A stretch of 35,933 nucleotides of DNA from an uncultured beta proteobacterium (GTDB lineage: Bacteria > Pseudomonadota > Gammaproteobacteria > Burkholderiales > Burkholderiaceae): positions 1 through 35,933 of the forward strand of contig CAIKGX010000158.1 in the NCBI GenBank assembly GCA_903827075.1, read 5' to 3'. A program made the translations under genes and the position numbers. The notes beneath the pieces were generated by a model. It had not been told where the DNA came from, did not search any database, and saw only the letters and a list, made by a program, of their open reading frames with translations. Shown one piece after another: positions 16,505-24,570 of this stretch. The number at the start of each line of letters is the position of its first letter. The stretch's first letter is position 1.

Positions 16505-17599
16505 ATGCAACAGGAAGATCTGCGCCCCCGTAAGTTTGTATGGCCTCTTCAGGCCATGCCATTAGCTCGGGCTATTAGCCTGTGCTATGGACTTTTGATT
16601 CTGTATATCAGCTTAAATCCATTCGATTTCGACCTTCAGAATGGTATTTCTGCCTGGGCGTGGCTCAGCGCTCCATTGCCACGCTTTATTACCCTCTTTG
16701 ATGTTTCAGTCAATATCTTGGCCTATATCCCATTGGGCTTCTTGATTGTGTTTGCCGCCTATCCACGATGGCGTAATTTTGTAGCCTTAGGCTTGGCGCT
16801 AAGCTTTAGCGCCATTTTGGCTTTTAGCGTGGAATCTCTTCAAAGTTGGTTGCCAACCCGTATTCCCAGTCAAATGGATTGGTGGGCCAATATGTTGGGT
16901 GGTTTGTTAGGTGGTCTATTGGCGATTCCTTTGGGGCCTCATTGGTTGTCCGGCAGCGCTATCCGACGCCGTTTTGATCAGTGGTTTGGCTTGAACTGGG
17001 CTGCGTGCGCCTTATTTTTGCTATTCCCTTGGACTCAAATCTACCCACAAAGTTCATGGCTGGGAACGGGTGTCTGGGGTCATGCCATTTTTGGCTCAAT
17101 AGATTGGGGCACTACGGTTGTCAATCACCTGGCCCAAGAAACCGTGATTACTGCGCTTTGTTGGCTTGGCACGGCCTTATTACTTTCTCTTGGCATGCGT
17201 CCTAAGGCGCCTCAATGGAAGATATTAAATGGCTTGCTCGCTTGGACTGTCCTAATCAAAATGCTCTTTACTGCACTGCAGTTTGGAGCAGAATTTAGCT
17301 TCCTGTGGCTTACTGCAGGGGCAATCTGGGGGATGCTCTTAGGGAGTATTTTATTGAAATGGGCGCTCTGTTTATCGGGAAGAGCAAAGTTTTGGTTAGC
17401 GTTAGGCTGCCTTATTGGTGCAACTATTGCCATTAATCTGTTGCCTGACAATCCCTATTTTGTTCTGACGATGCGGCATTGGTACCAAGGAGGCTTATTG
17501 CACTTTAATGAACTCATGCAATGGGTTTCAGTAATATGGTTGCCACTGGCTTTATTTTGGATAGTACGCGATACCTTTATTTTTAAATTAAAACCCTGA
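16505..17599 (+). CDS. VanZ family integral membrane protein
   Basis: A 364-residue polytopic membrane protein. The VanZ-like domain covers about residues 15-145: YGLLILYISLNPFDFD, then SVNILAYIPLGFLIVFAAYP, then the helix leading to SRIPSQMDWWANMLGGLLGG-type residues. A second half with about five more hydrophobic helices (for example LLLSLGMRP and WLALGCLIGATIAINLLP) has no family I recognise. VanZ confers low-level teicoplanin resistance in enterococci, but most proteobacterial members have no known job. GGAG lies only one base from the ATG at 16505, so the start may be a few codons further in. The ferredoxin gene follows within a few bases, suggesting one transcript. Confidence 0.82.
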   Translation: MQQEDLRPRKFVWPLQAMPLARAISLCYGLLILYISLNPFDFDLQNGISAWAWLSAPLPRFITLFDVSVNILAYIPLGFLIVFAAYPRWRNFVALGLALSFSAILAFSVESLQSWLPTRIPSQMDWWANMLGGLLGGLLAIPLGPHWLSGSAIRRRFDQWFGLNWAACALFLLFPWTQIYPQSSWLGTGVWGHAIFGSIDWGTTVVNHLAQETVITALCWLGTALLLSLGMRPKAPQWKILNGLLAWTVLIKMLFTALQFGAEFSFLWLTAGAIWGMLLGSILLKWALCLSGRAKFWLALGCLIGATIAINLLPDNPYFVLTMRHWYQGGLLHFNELMQWVSVIWLPLALFWIVRDTFIFKLKP

Positions 17600-17604
17600 A
17601 TGTG

Positions 17605-17919
17605 ATGTCTATGAGCTTTAAACACCATGTATTTTTCTGTCTAAATGAGCGCAGCAATGGAGAAGATTGCTGCCATCAACACAATGCCTTTGCGCTGTTT
17701 GAGTATGCAAAAAATCGGGTAAAAGAACTTGGCCTTTCCGGTCCCGGCAAGATTCGCATTAACAAGGCGGGTTGTCTGGATCACTGTGCGGATGGTCCAG
17801 TCATGGTGATTTATCCAGAGGCAGTTTGGTATACCTTTGTTGATTCCGAAGACATTGAAGAAATTATTCAGTCACATTTAATTGAAGGGCGATCAGTACG
17901 TCGCCTACAGTTGGCTTAG
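17605..17919 (+). CDS. Thioredoxin-like [2Fe-2S] ferredoxin
   Basis: A protein of about 104 residues of the thioredoxin-like ferredoxin family. Candidate cluster-binding cysteines are C12 and C22/C23 (FFCLNERSNGEDCC) and C57/C61 (AGCLDHCADGP), with the typical C-terminal PEAVWYTFVDSEDIEEII. It is a cytosolic electron carrier; the partner is unknown. Starts are possible at GTG 17602, ATG 17605 and ATG 17611. Family members usually begin about where 17611 would place it, and none has a convincing ribosome-binding site. It follows the VanZ gene with almost no gap and precedes an alpha/beta hydrolase by about 23 nt. Confidence 0.88.
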   Translation: MSMSFKHHVFFCLNERSNGEDCCHQHNAFALFEYAKNRVKELGLSGPGKIRINKAGCLDHCADGPVMVIYPEAVWYTFVDSEDIEEIIQSHLIEGRSVRRLQLA

Positions 17920-17942
17920 TTCGTTTTAAGAAAGCTCACCTC

Positions 17943-18659
17943 ATGAATAGCGGTACAAAAGTAATGCATATCGAGGGTGTCATTGGTCAGATTGAAATAT
18001 CGATTGATCTACCTGATGAATTAAAAAATAATCCCGAGTTTGTCGTGCGAGGCTTAGCTTTGGTTGCTCATCCACACCCCCTCATGGGTGGCACAAAAGA
18101 TAACAAGGTGGCACAAACCATGGCGCGAGCATTTAACCAATTGGGATATGTCAGCGTACGACCCAATTTTCGTGGTGTTGGCGGTACTGCTGGCGTTCAC
18201 GATGATGGCGTCGGTGAAATGGAAGATTTACTGCATGTCACTGATTGGATGCGCACCCCTTCTAGCTGGACACAGTTTGAGGGAACGCAACATCAATCTT
18301 GGATTACTTCTGCCAATGCCTTACCTTTGGTAGTCTCAGGGTTTTCTTTTGGAAGTTTTGTTGGTTCACATCTCGTTCAAAGATTGGCTGATCTGGGTCG
18401 CCCAGCAGAGCGTCTAGTGATGGTGGGTAGTGCTGCAGGTAAATGGGTATTGGCCCCCGTTCCAGCAGATACGATTTTGATTCATGGTGAAGTAGATGAA
18501 ACTATTCCATTGATTGATGTCTTGGATTGGGCGCGACCACAAGAGTTAACGGTACAGGTTGTGCCAGGCGCAGACCATTTCTTTCATCGCAGACTGCATT
18601 GCATACGAAACATCATTACCGGCGCTTGGTTGGGTATGCCAGATCAACGCCAGCATTAA
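17943..18659 (+). CDS. Alpha/beta hydrolase
   Basis: A 238-residue alpha/beta hydrolase of the small cytosolic type common in Burkholderiales. The oxyanion region is LVAHPHPLMGGTKDNKV, the nucleophile elbow is GFSFGS (Ser in the middle), and the acid and base are probably in HGEVDETIPL and PGADHFFHRRL. There is no signal peptide or membrane helix. The HPHP plus GGT/DNKV pattern matches proteins annotated as dienelactone-hydrolase-like or CocE/NonD-related; the substrate is unknown. It sits between the ferredoxin and the ybeD-lipB-lipA set, 47 nt before the ybeD start. Confidence 0.85.
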   Translation: MNSGTKVMHIEGVIGQIEISIDLPDELKNNPEFVVRGLALVAHPHPLMGGTKDNKVAQTMARAFNQLGYVSVRPNFRGVGGTAGVHDDGVGEMEDLLHVTDWMRTPSSWTQFEGTQHQSWITSANALPLVVSGFSFGSFVGSHLVQRLADLGRPAERLVMVGSAAGKWVLAPVPADTILIHGEVDETIPLIDVLDWARPQELTVQVVPGADHFFHRRLHCIRNIITGAWLGMPDQRQH

Positions 18660-18706
18660 GGTGGCATCAAGAACAAGATGATAAAAAACAAACAGAAAGT
18701 ATTTAA

Positions 18707-18976
18707 ATGACGACTGAAGAAAAATCACTCATTGAATATCCATCCGAATTCCCCATTAAGGTAATGGGCAAAGCTCACCCTGAATATCTACCTGCAATCT
18801 TACATATTGCCCGTCAATTTGATCCTAGCTTTGACGAGAGCAAGGTTGAGCAAAGACCTTCTAAGGATGGAAATTATTTAGGGATTACATTGCCAATCAC
18901 GGCGACCAGTCGTGAGCAGTTAGATGAGCTCTATCGAACCTTATCTACCCATCCATTAGTCAGCGTTGTACTTTAA
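18707..18976 (+). CDS. ybeD: YbeD/DUF493 family protein
   Basis: An 89-residue ACT-like fold protein of the DUF493/YbeD family. Features are the N-terminal IEYPSEFPIKVMG, the central helix, and the C-terminal TSREQLDELYRTLSTHPLV-type ending before VSVVL. YbeD is thought to be a small regulatory protein. Its conserved position directly before lipB and lipA suggests a link with lipoate metabolism, but this is inferred from context only. It ends 9 nt before the lipB start, so the three genes should be co-transcribed. There is no weak point in the reading frame. Confidence 0.9.
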   Translation: MTTEEKSLIEYPSEFPIKVMGKAHPEYLPAILHIARQFDPSFDESKVEQRPSKDGNYLGITLPITATSREQLDELYRTLSTHPLVSVVL

Positions 18977-18985
18977 TCTAGATTA

Positions 18986-19630
18986 ATGACGATCATAGTT
19001 AAGCATTTGGGTGTAGCTGACTACGCATTAACCTATGAGGCGATGCGCGTATTTACTGCACAGCGCACCAGCGAGACACCTGATGAGATTTGGGTTTTAG
19101 AGCACCCCCCCGTATTTACCTTGGGGCTAGCGGGTGACGCTGGAAACTTACATTCCCCGAGCAACGACATTCCACTGGTTCAGGTAGATCGCGGCGGTGA
19201 GATTACCTATCACGGACCTGGCCAGATTGTGGTCTACCTTTTGTTAGATTTGCGTAGACTGGGAATATTCGTAAAAGAGTTGGTATCTCGCATAGAGCAA
19301 TCACTAATTGATACCTTAGCTGACTTTGGAATTCAGGCAGAAAGGCGCCCAGGAGCACCGGGTATATATGTTTCAGAGCAAGCTGGCATTCCATCAGAGT
19401 GGATTGGAGCCAAGGTAGCCGCCCTTGGCCTGAAGGTCTCTAAAAGCTGTTCCTATCATGGCCTAGCCCTTAATGTAGCTACTGATTTAGAGGCTTTTGC
19501 CCGCATCCACCCTTGTGGATATGAGGGTTTAAAGACGGTGGATATGCAAACCCTTGGGATCAAGGACAATATGGACATTATTAGCCAAACGCTTATAGGC
19601 CATTTGCAAAAGCAATTGATTTCATCATGA
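18986..19630 (+). CDS. lipB: Octanoyltransferase LipB
   Basis: A 214-residue lipoyl(octanoyl)transferase. It moves the octanoyl group from acyl-carrier protein to the lipoyl domains of 2-oxoacid dehydrogenases and the glycine cleavage H protein. The motif RGGEITYHGPGQ is at 69-80. The catalytic Lys143 is in GAKVAALGLKV and the acyl-thioester Cys155 in SCSYHGLALNV. Length is normal. The stop overlaps the lipA start as ATGA, which couples octanoylation to sulphur insertion by LipA. Confidence 0.96.
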   Translation: MTIIVKHLGVADYALTYEAMRVFTAQRTSETPDEIWVLEHPPVFTLGLAGDAGNLHSPSNDIPLVQVDRGGEITYHGPGQIVVYLLLDLRRLGIFVKELVSRIEQSLIDTLADFGIQAERRPGAPGIYVSEQAGIPSEWIGAKVAALGLKVSKSCSYHGLALNVATDLEAFARIHPCGYEGLKTVDMQTLGIKDNMDIISQTLIGHLQKQLISS

Positions 19631-20649
19631 CCATAAATAAAGTAGATACAGACACTAGTGCTAGCCCCAGCATTGAGGCTCGCCAAGATGTCCATTACGA
19701 TGCATCACGCAAGCAGAAGTCGAGCGAGAAGACGGCTCGTATCCCCATTAAAATTATTCCTCTAGAGCAAGTGCTCAAGAAGCCAGATTGGATTCGGGTG
19801 AAGGCCGCTTCTGGAAACTCCCGTTTCTCTGAAATCAAACAAATATTGCGTGAAAACGAATTAGTTACCGTTTGTGAAGAGGCGAGCTGCCCCAATATTG
19901 GCGAGTGCTTTGGTAAGGGAACCGCCACCTTCATGATCATGGGTGATAAATGTACTCGCCGCTGTCCATTTTGTGATGTGGGTCATGGTCGCCCAGATCC
20001 CTTAGATGAAAAAGAGCCGGGAAATTTGGCTCGTACGATTGCTGCCCTAAAGCTGAATTATGTCGTCATCACCAGCGTGGATCGCGATGATTTGCGTGAT
20101 GGTGGTGCTATGCACTATGTCGATTGTATTTCTCAATCAAGAGGCCTTTCGCCAGCTACACGCATTGAAGTCTTGGTCCCAGATTTTCGTGGCCGTTTAG
20201 AAAAAGCATTGGATATTTTTTCAGAGTATGCGCCTCTGGGTTTGCCTGACGTCATGAATCACAATCTAGAAACGGTGCCACGCTTATATAAGCAGGCGCG
20301 TCCTGGCGCAGATTATGCGCACTCATTAAAACTATTGAAAGACTTCAAAGAGCGCTTTCCACATATTCCCACCAAGAGTGGATTGATGGTGGGCCTAGGT
20401 GAAACCGATGAGGAAATATTGGAAGTTATGCGTGATATGCGTGAACACAATATTGATATGCTGACGATTGGCCAGTATTTGGCACCATCCGGACACCACT
20501 TACCAGTGCAGCGCTATGTTCATCCAGATGTATTTAAGCATTTTGAAGCAGAGGCTTATGCCATGGGCTTCTCGCATGCTGCGGTTGGCGCTATGGTGCG
20601 CTCTAGCTATCACGCTGATCAACAGGCGCATGGAGCCGGTGTTGTTTAG
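19627..20649 (+). CDS. lipA: Lipoyl synthase LipA
   Basis: A 340-residue radical-SAM enzyme that inserts two sulphurs into protein-bound octanoyl chains. The auxiliary cluster cysteines are C83, C88 and C94 (CEEASCPNIGEC), the radical-SAM cluster is C109-x3-C113-x2-C116 (CTRRCPFC), and the third ligand-type serine is in the C-terminal RSSYHA. The first 45 residues form a variable, charged extension. It is co-translated with lipB. A lipoprotein gene starts 10 nt downstream in the same direction. Confidence 0.97.
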   Translation: MTINKVDTDTSASPSIEARQDVHYDASRKQKSSEKTARIPIKIIPLEQVLKKPDWIRVKAASGNSRFSEIKQILRENELVTVCEEASCPNIGECFGKGTATFMIMGDKCTRRCPFCDVGHGRPDPLDEKEPGNLARTIAALKLNYVVITSVDRDDLRDGGAMHYVDCISQSRGLSPATRIEVLVPDFRGRLEKALDIFSEYAPLGLPDVMNHNLETVPRLYKQARPGADYAHSLKLLKDFKERFPHIPTKSGLMVGLGETDEEILEVMRDMREHNIDMLTIGQYLAPSGHHLPVQRYVHPDVFKHFEAEAYAMGFSHAAVGAMVRSSYHADQQAHGAGVV

Positions 20650-20659
20650 ACGGGGTGTA

Positions 20660-21229
20660 ATGAAAGCTTACCTGACGCTTGCAACTTTTCTTTTCCTGGC
20701 TGCTTGCACTCCTAAGCTCGATTGGCGAACAGTCCAATCTGCTCAAGATGGTTACACTGCTTTATTTCCAGGTAAGCCTGAGAGGATGGAAAGAAAGCTT
20801 CCTTACCAGAACCAAGAAATTCCACAAGCATTGGAAGCGGTAAAAGTAGATGACGATATTTACTCTGTTAGCACCATTTACTTAAGCAAAGAACAGATAT
20901 CTTTTCTGCCAAAAATATTAGGGCAGTTACAGGACAATCTTTTGAAAAGGGCAGGCGTAGATTTTGCAACTGCTATAAGTAGCGAATCCACTTATCAAAC
21001 TGCTGATCGCCAACGTAAACCCACAAAAGATTATTTCTTGGAGTTTATGTCTGCAGGTGCAGTACAGCAATCGATGCGAGTACGTTGGATTACTAAACTT
21101 AGTCCTGATAACGGCGCTTGGATTTATCAACTTTCAGTTTTGCATACAGCCCCTGCAAGAGTAGAGGCTAAGAAATTCTTCTCAGAAGAGCAGTACTCAA
21201 ACTTCTTTGACGAGTTTCATCCAGATTAG
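20660..21229 (+). CDS. Predicted outer-membrane-type lipoprotein, unknown function
   Basis: A 189-residue lipoprotein that I do not recognise as a named family. The N-terminus MKAYLTLATFLFLAAC has a lipobox (LAAC) with Cys16 as the lipidated residue, followed by TPK, which lacks an Asp+2 retention signal and so favours the outer membrane. The mature part starts with DWRTVQSAQDGYTALFPGKP and is mostly polar with a C-terminal WIYQLSVLHTAP strand. The ATG at 20660 was chosen over the longer in-frame extension (from 20468) because that part lies inside lipA and only this start gives a signal peptide. It has GGGG just upstream. It is likely co-transcribed with lipA. Confidence 0.78.
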   Translation: MKAYLTLATFLFLAACTPKLDWRTVQSAQDGYTALFPGKPERMERKLPYQNQEIPQALEAVKVDDDIYSVSTIYLSKEQISFLPKILGQLQDNLLKRAGVDFATAISSESTYQTADRQRKPTKDYFLEFMSAGAVQQSMRVRWITKLSPDNGAWIYQLSVLHTAPARVEAKKFFSEEQYSNFFDEFHPD

Positions 21230-21241
21230 AGATTGAATCAT

Positions 21242-21499
21242 TTATTGTGTTTTTTCTAAAGCAGCTACTTTAGCTTCAAGCACTTCTAATTTTTCTCTAG
21301 TCTTAGATAACACTTTGGATTGCAGGTCAAACTCCTCACGAGTCACTAAATCCATTTTCTGAAAACCTTGATTCATCATGGCACGCACATTCTTTTCAAT
21401 TTCTTGTGCTGGTGAATTACGAATGGCATCTCCAACCTTGTTTTGCATATCACTGGCAATGCGCTGAATTTGTTCGAGGATTTCGCCTGGTTTTTGCAT
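21242..21499 (-). CDS. ubiK: UbiK-like ubiquinone biosynthesis accessory factor
   Basis: An 85-residue protein of the UbiK/YqiC (BMFP) family. It has an N-terminal amphipathic helix (LEQIQRIASDMQNKV), the central ARAMMNQGF-like segment that appears here as VRAMMNQGFQKMDLVTREEFDLQ, and a C-terminal coiled coil (LEVLEAKVAALEKTQ). UbiK trimers assist the Ubi complex in late aerobic ubiquinone synthesis and bind membranes. The ATG at 21499 is the only good start. It converges on the lipoprotein gene with 12 nt between stops, and it diverges from the ammonium operon across a 264-nt gap. Confidence 0.9.
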   Translation of the reverse strand: MQKPGEILEQIQRIASDMQNKVGDAIRNSPAQEIEKNVRAMMNQGFQKMDLVTREEFDLQSKVLSKTREKLEVLEAKVAALEKTQ

Positions 21500-21560
21500 G
21501 ATTGGGGTTTACCGTTCCATTAAGAGTTGCGAAAAAGACACAGCTCTTATTTTAATTTGA

Positions 21561-21627
21561 AGCACCAAGATTTGCCAAAAAGGGCTTAAATCTGGGTAAA
21601 TGCACCAAAATGTCCGCTATTGGTGCA
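21561..21627. promoter_or_regulatory. NtrC-like operator sites upstream of the ammonium operon
   Basis: Bases 21601-21608 and 21620-21627 are perfect complementary arms (TGCACCAA and TTGGTGCA) around an 11-nt spacer. The arms match the NtrC half-site. A weaker 17-bp match (AGCACCA, 3 nt, TTTGCCA) lies at 21561-21577. NtrC activates glnK-amtB operons under nitrogen limitation, so the location is right, 137 nt or more before the porin ATG. I found no properly spaced sigma-54 element. TGGCAC at 21633 and TTGCA at 21652 are 8 nt too far apart. Confidence 0.55.
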
Positions 21628-21763
21628 GATAATGGCACTAAAAAAGGGCATTTGCATTAATAAAGGGATTTGTGACAAAGACGTGCATCCCCCGACATTC
21701 ATGATCACTCCATGCAATAAAGCATTTAACCCATTTTTTATTCAAACCAGCAAGGAGTTACAC

Positions 21764-22615
21764 ATGAAAACTTTACATAAGACAGCCATTGCACTTGCGG
21801 CATCCAGCTTATTCGCTTCAGGAGTATTTGCTCAAGCCGCCCCTGCAGCAGAGGCGCCAGAAGCAAGCCCAATTACGGCCAATGTGACTGTGGTAAATGA
21901 TTACCGTTATCGTGGTCTCACGCAGTCCAATTACCAGCCCGCTATTCAAGGTGGTTTTGACTATGCTCATGAAAGTGGTTTCTACATTGGTAACTGGAAC
22001 AGCTCAATTAGCTGGATTGGAGATCAAAATAGTACTGCCGGTGGTACTGCCAGCAATAACGTAAGTAGCAATATCGAAATGGACTTCTACGGCGGCTTTA
22101 AGAAGGAATTGATTGCCCCAGGATTTGCATCTGACTTTGGTGTTCTACAGTACTACTACCCAACTAAAGGTTTTAACTCAACCTTTATGCAAAACCCAAA
22201 TTCTACTGAGCTTTATGCTGCACAGAACTTTACATTGGGGCCTGTAACTGGTTTCGTTAAATTGTCTTACGCGGTCACCACATTATTCGGCATTCCTAAT
22301 AGTGCGGGTTCCATGTATCCAGATTTGACAATGAATTATGACACTGGATTTTGGGGTTTGACTGCTAACGGCCATATCGGCTATCAGTATATTGCTGGAC
22401 AACCAAATACCACATCTGGATATGCTACAACGCCTAATAACATTAGCTATACCGATTGGAAATTAGGTATGACTAAAGACTTTGGCGGTGGCTTATCTGC
22501 GCAAGTTTCATACATTAGTACAAATGCTAATCCTAGTTGGTACCAAACAGGCGGCAATCAGACAACTTGGGCTGGCCGCGGCGGTGCTAATTTCTCACTC
22601 ACCAAAGTATTTTAA
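21764..22615 (+). CDS. TorF family putative porin
   Basis: A 283-residue outer-membrane beta-barrel protein. A signal peptide covers about residues 1-24 (KTAIALAASSLFASGVFAQA). The family signature follows in NVTVVNDYRYRGLTQSNYQPAIQGG, with alternating aromatic strands to a C-terminal phenylalanine (NFSLTKVF), the usual OmpA/BAM recognition ending. The ATG at 21764 has AAGGAG at 6 nt and a signal peptide; the in-frame upstream extension does not. This family is often found directly before glnK-amtB in betaproteobacteria, so it may help ammonium or small amines cross the outer membrane, by inference. It is 25 nt before glnK and probably co-transcribed. Confidence 0.88.
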   Translation: MKTLHKTAIALAASSLFASGVFAQAAPAAEAPEASPITANVTVVNDYRYRGLTQSNYQPAIQGGFDYAHESGFYIGNWNSSISWIGDQNSTAGGTASNNVSSNIEMDFYGGFKKELIAPGFASDFGVLQYYYPTKGFNSTFMQNPNSTELYAAQNFTLGPVTGFVKLSYAVTTLFGIPNSAGSMYPDLTMNYDTGFWGLTANGHIGYQYIAGQPNTTSGYATTPNNISYTDWKLGMTKDFGGGLSAQVSYISTNANPSWYQTGGNQTTWAGRGGANFSLTKVF

Positions 22616-22640
22616 TTCCTACCTCTAAACGGAGAAACGT

Positions 22641-22979
22641 ATGAAATTAATCACCGCAATCATCAAGCCCTTCAAGCTTGACGAAGTGCGCGAAGCTCTC
22701 TCGGAAGTGGGAGTTTCGGGCATTACCGTTACTGAAGTTAAAGGCTTTGGTCGTCAAAAAGGTCACACCGAGTTGTATCGCGGTGCTGAGTACGTAGTGG
22801 ACTTTTTGCCTAAGGTAAAAATTGAAGCTGCTGTTGAAGATGGCATTTTGGAGCGAGCAATCGAAGCAATTGAAAAAGCTGCTCGTACCGGCAAGATTGG
22901 CGATGGCAAGATTTTTGTCTCCCCAGTTGAACACGTCATTCGCATTCGCACCGGTGAAACCGGCGCGTCAGCACTATAA
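22641..22979 (+). CDS. glnK: Nitrogen regulatory PII protein GlnK
   Basis: A 112-residue PII signal protein. The T-loop contains the uridylylation site Tyr51 (LYRGAEYVVDF); the B- and C-loop motifs are AARTGKIGDGKIFV and RIRTGE. PII trimers sense 2-oxoglutarate, ATP and ADP; GlnK plugs AmtB when nitrogen is plentiful and is modified by GlnD. GGAG lies 8 nt upstream of the ATG. The gene sits between the porin and amtB in the usual glnK-amtB order, under the NtrC-like sites described upstream. Paralogue assignment as GlnK rather than GlnB rests on the amtB neighbour. Confidence 0.95.
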   Translation: MKLITAIIKPFKLDEVREALSEVGVSGITVTEVKGFGRQKGHTELYRGAEYVVDFLPKVKIEAAVEDGILERAIEAIEKAARTGKIGDGKIFVSPVEHVIRIRTGETGASAL

Positions 22980-22992
22980 AGAGAGGTTCAAA

Positions 22993-24465
22993 ATGTTAAC
23001 TTGGATGAAACGACTCGTTGCTGGTAGTGCCATGGCCTTGGCTATTGGTAGTACTGGCGTCATGGTGACTTCACCATCTTTTGCTGATGAAGTTAAACCA
23101 GCTGTCTCTGCTCCTGCAGCTGCAGCCGCTGCTGCTCCCGCAGCACCTGCATTAGTTCCAAATAAAGGCGATACAGCTTGGTTGTTAGTTTGTACGGCGT
23201 TAGTCATCTTAATGACATTGCCTGGTTTGGCTTTGTTCTATGGCGGCTTAACGCGTAGCAAGAATATCCTTTCGATACTCGTGCAATGTATGGTTGTCTT
23301 CTCATTAATTACAGTGCTTTGGTCTATTTATGGCTACAGTTTTGCATTTACTGAAGGCGGCGCATTTATTGGCGGGCTTGATCGCTTGTTCTTAGCTGGT
23401 ATTACTCCGGATTCAGTTGCCGCAACCTTTAGTAAAGGTATTGTTGTTCCTGAGTTTGTGTTTATGGCTTTCCAAGCTGCGTTCGCAACCATTACTTGCT
23501 GCTTGATCATTGGTTCATTTGCTGAGCGTGCTAAGTTCTCTGCAATCTTGGTATTTATGGTCCTTTGGTTCACATTCAGCTACTTACCAATCGCTCACAT
23601 GGTTTGGTTCTGGCCTGGTCCTGACGATATTAAAGATGCTGCATCACTCGAGGCAATTACTGCTCGTGCTGGCTGGTTGTGGCAGAAGGGTGTTCTTGAC
23701 TTTGCCGGTGGTACCGTTGTTCATATCAATGCTGCGATTGCTGGTTTAGTTGGCTCATTTGTTATCGGCAAGCGCATTGGTTATGGCAAAGAGGCAATGA
23801 AGCCGCATAACTTGGTGTATGTCATGATTGGCGCATCCCTCTTGTGGTTTGGTTGGTTTGGTTTCAACGCTGGTTCAGCGTTAGAAGCAAATGGTAGCGC
23901 TGCCTTGGCATTCGTAAATACTTACTTGGCAACGGCTGCTGCGGTATTGACTTGGTCATTTGCTGAATGGGTTCTCAAGGGTAAACCTTCCATGTTGGGC
24001 GCTGCTTCTGGTTGCGTAGCTGGTTTGGTTGCAATTACTCCTGCTGCTGGTTTTGTTGGCCCAATGGGTGCACTCGCTATCGGCGCTGCTGCTGGTGTAG
24101 TTTGCTTGTGGGGTGTAACTGGACTCAAGAAGATTTTGGGATCAGATGACAGCTTGGACGTATTTGGTGTACACGGTGTAGGCGGTATTTTGGGTGCCTT
24201 ATTAACCGGTGTTTTTGCTGATCCTGCATTAGGTGGCACAGGTATCTGGGATTACGTAGCTAATGCTACCGCTCCTGACTACTCTATTGCTAGCCAGTTG
24301 TGGATTCAGAGCCAAGGCGTCATTACTACCTTGATCTGGTCTGGCGTAGTCTCCTTCATTGCCTTCAAATTGATCGATATTGTGATTGGTTTGCGTGTTA
24401 AGGAAGATGAAGAGCGCGAAGGCTTGGATATCAGCTCCCACGGTGAGTCTGCTTACGAGTCTTAA
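22993..24465 (+). CDS. amtB: Ammonium transporter AmtB
   Basis: A 490-residue ammonium transporter. It has a cleavable signal peptide (about residues 1-32), then an Ala/Pro-rich linker (VSAPAAAAAAAPAAPA) and the eleven-helix Amt core starting at DTAWLLVCTALVILMTLPG. The pore histidines are in GGTVVHINAAIAGLVG and FGVHGVGGILGALLTG, and the FYGGLTRSKN motif is present. The ATG at 22993 follows AGAGAGG at about 8 nt; the upstream in-frame extension lies over glnK and was rejected. The linker is longer than in E. coli AmtB. An intrinsic terminator follows at 24517. Confidence 0.95.
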   Translation: MLTWMKRLVAGSAMALAIGSTGVMVTSPSFADEVKPAVSAPAAAAAAAPAAPALVPNKGDTAWLLVCTALVILMTLPGLALFYGGLTRSKNILSILVQCMVVFSLITVLWSIYGYSFAFTEGGAFIGGLDRLFLAGITPDSVAATFSKGIVVPEFVFMAFQAAFATITCCLIIGSFAERAKFSAILVFMVLWFTFSYLPIAHMVWFWPGPDDIKDAASLEAITARAGWLWQKGVLDFAGGTVVHINAAIAGLVGSFVIGKRIGYGKEAMKPHNLVYVMIGASLLWFGWFGFNAGSALEANGSAALAFVNTYLATAAAVLTWSFAEWVLKGKPSMLGAASGCVAGLVAITPAAGFVGPMGALAIGAAAGVVCLWGVTGLKKILGSDDSLDVFGVHGVGGILGALLTGVFADPALGGTGIWDYVANATAPDYSIASQLWIQSQGVITTLIWSGVVSFIAFKLIDIVIGLRVKEDEEREGLDISSHGESAYES

Positions 24466-24516
24466 TCTGTAATTAAGCCCTCATTGGGTGGCTTTGGTTG
24501 GCTGCCTGATTTTTAA

Positions 24517-24548
24517 GCGCGGGATCCTTGGATCCCGCGTCTTTCTTT
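24517..24548 (+). terminator. Rho-independent terminator after amtB
   Basis: CGCGGGATCC at 24518-24527 pairs perfectly with GGATCCCGCG at 24530-24539, giving a 9 to 10-bp GC-rich stem with a tight loop. TCTTTCTTT follows directly. It lies 50 nt past the amtB stop and closes the porin-glnK-amtB operon before gshA. Confidence 0.85.
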
Positions 24549-24570
24549 CAAAAAAACTTACAATGGTGAA

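Noticed and set aside
21633..21656. Sigma-54 promoter before the TorF-glnK-amtB operon (TGGCAC and TTGCA)
   Set aside because: The two elements are 8 nt further apart than sigma-54 permits. It is mentioned only as a degenerate candidate.
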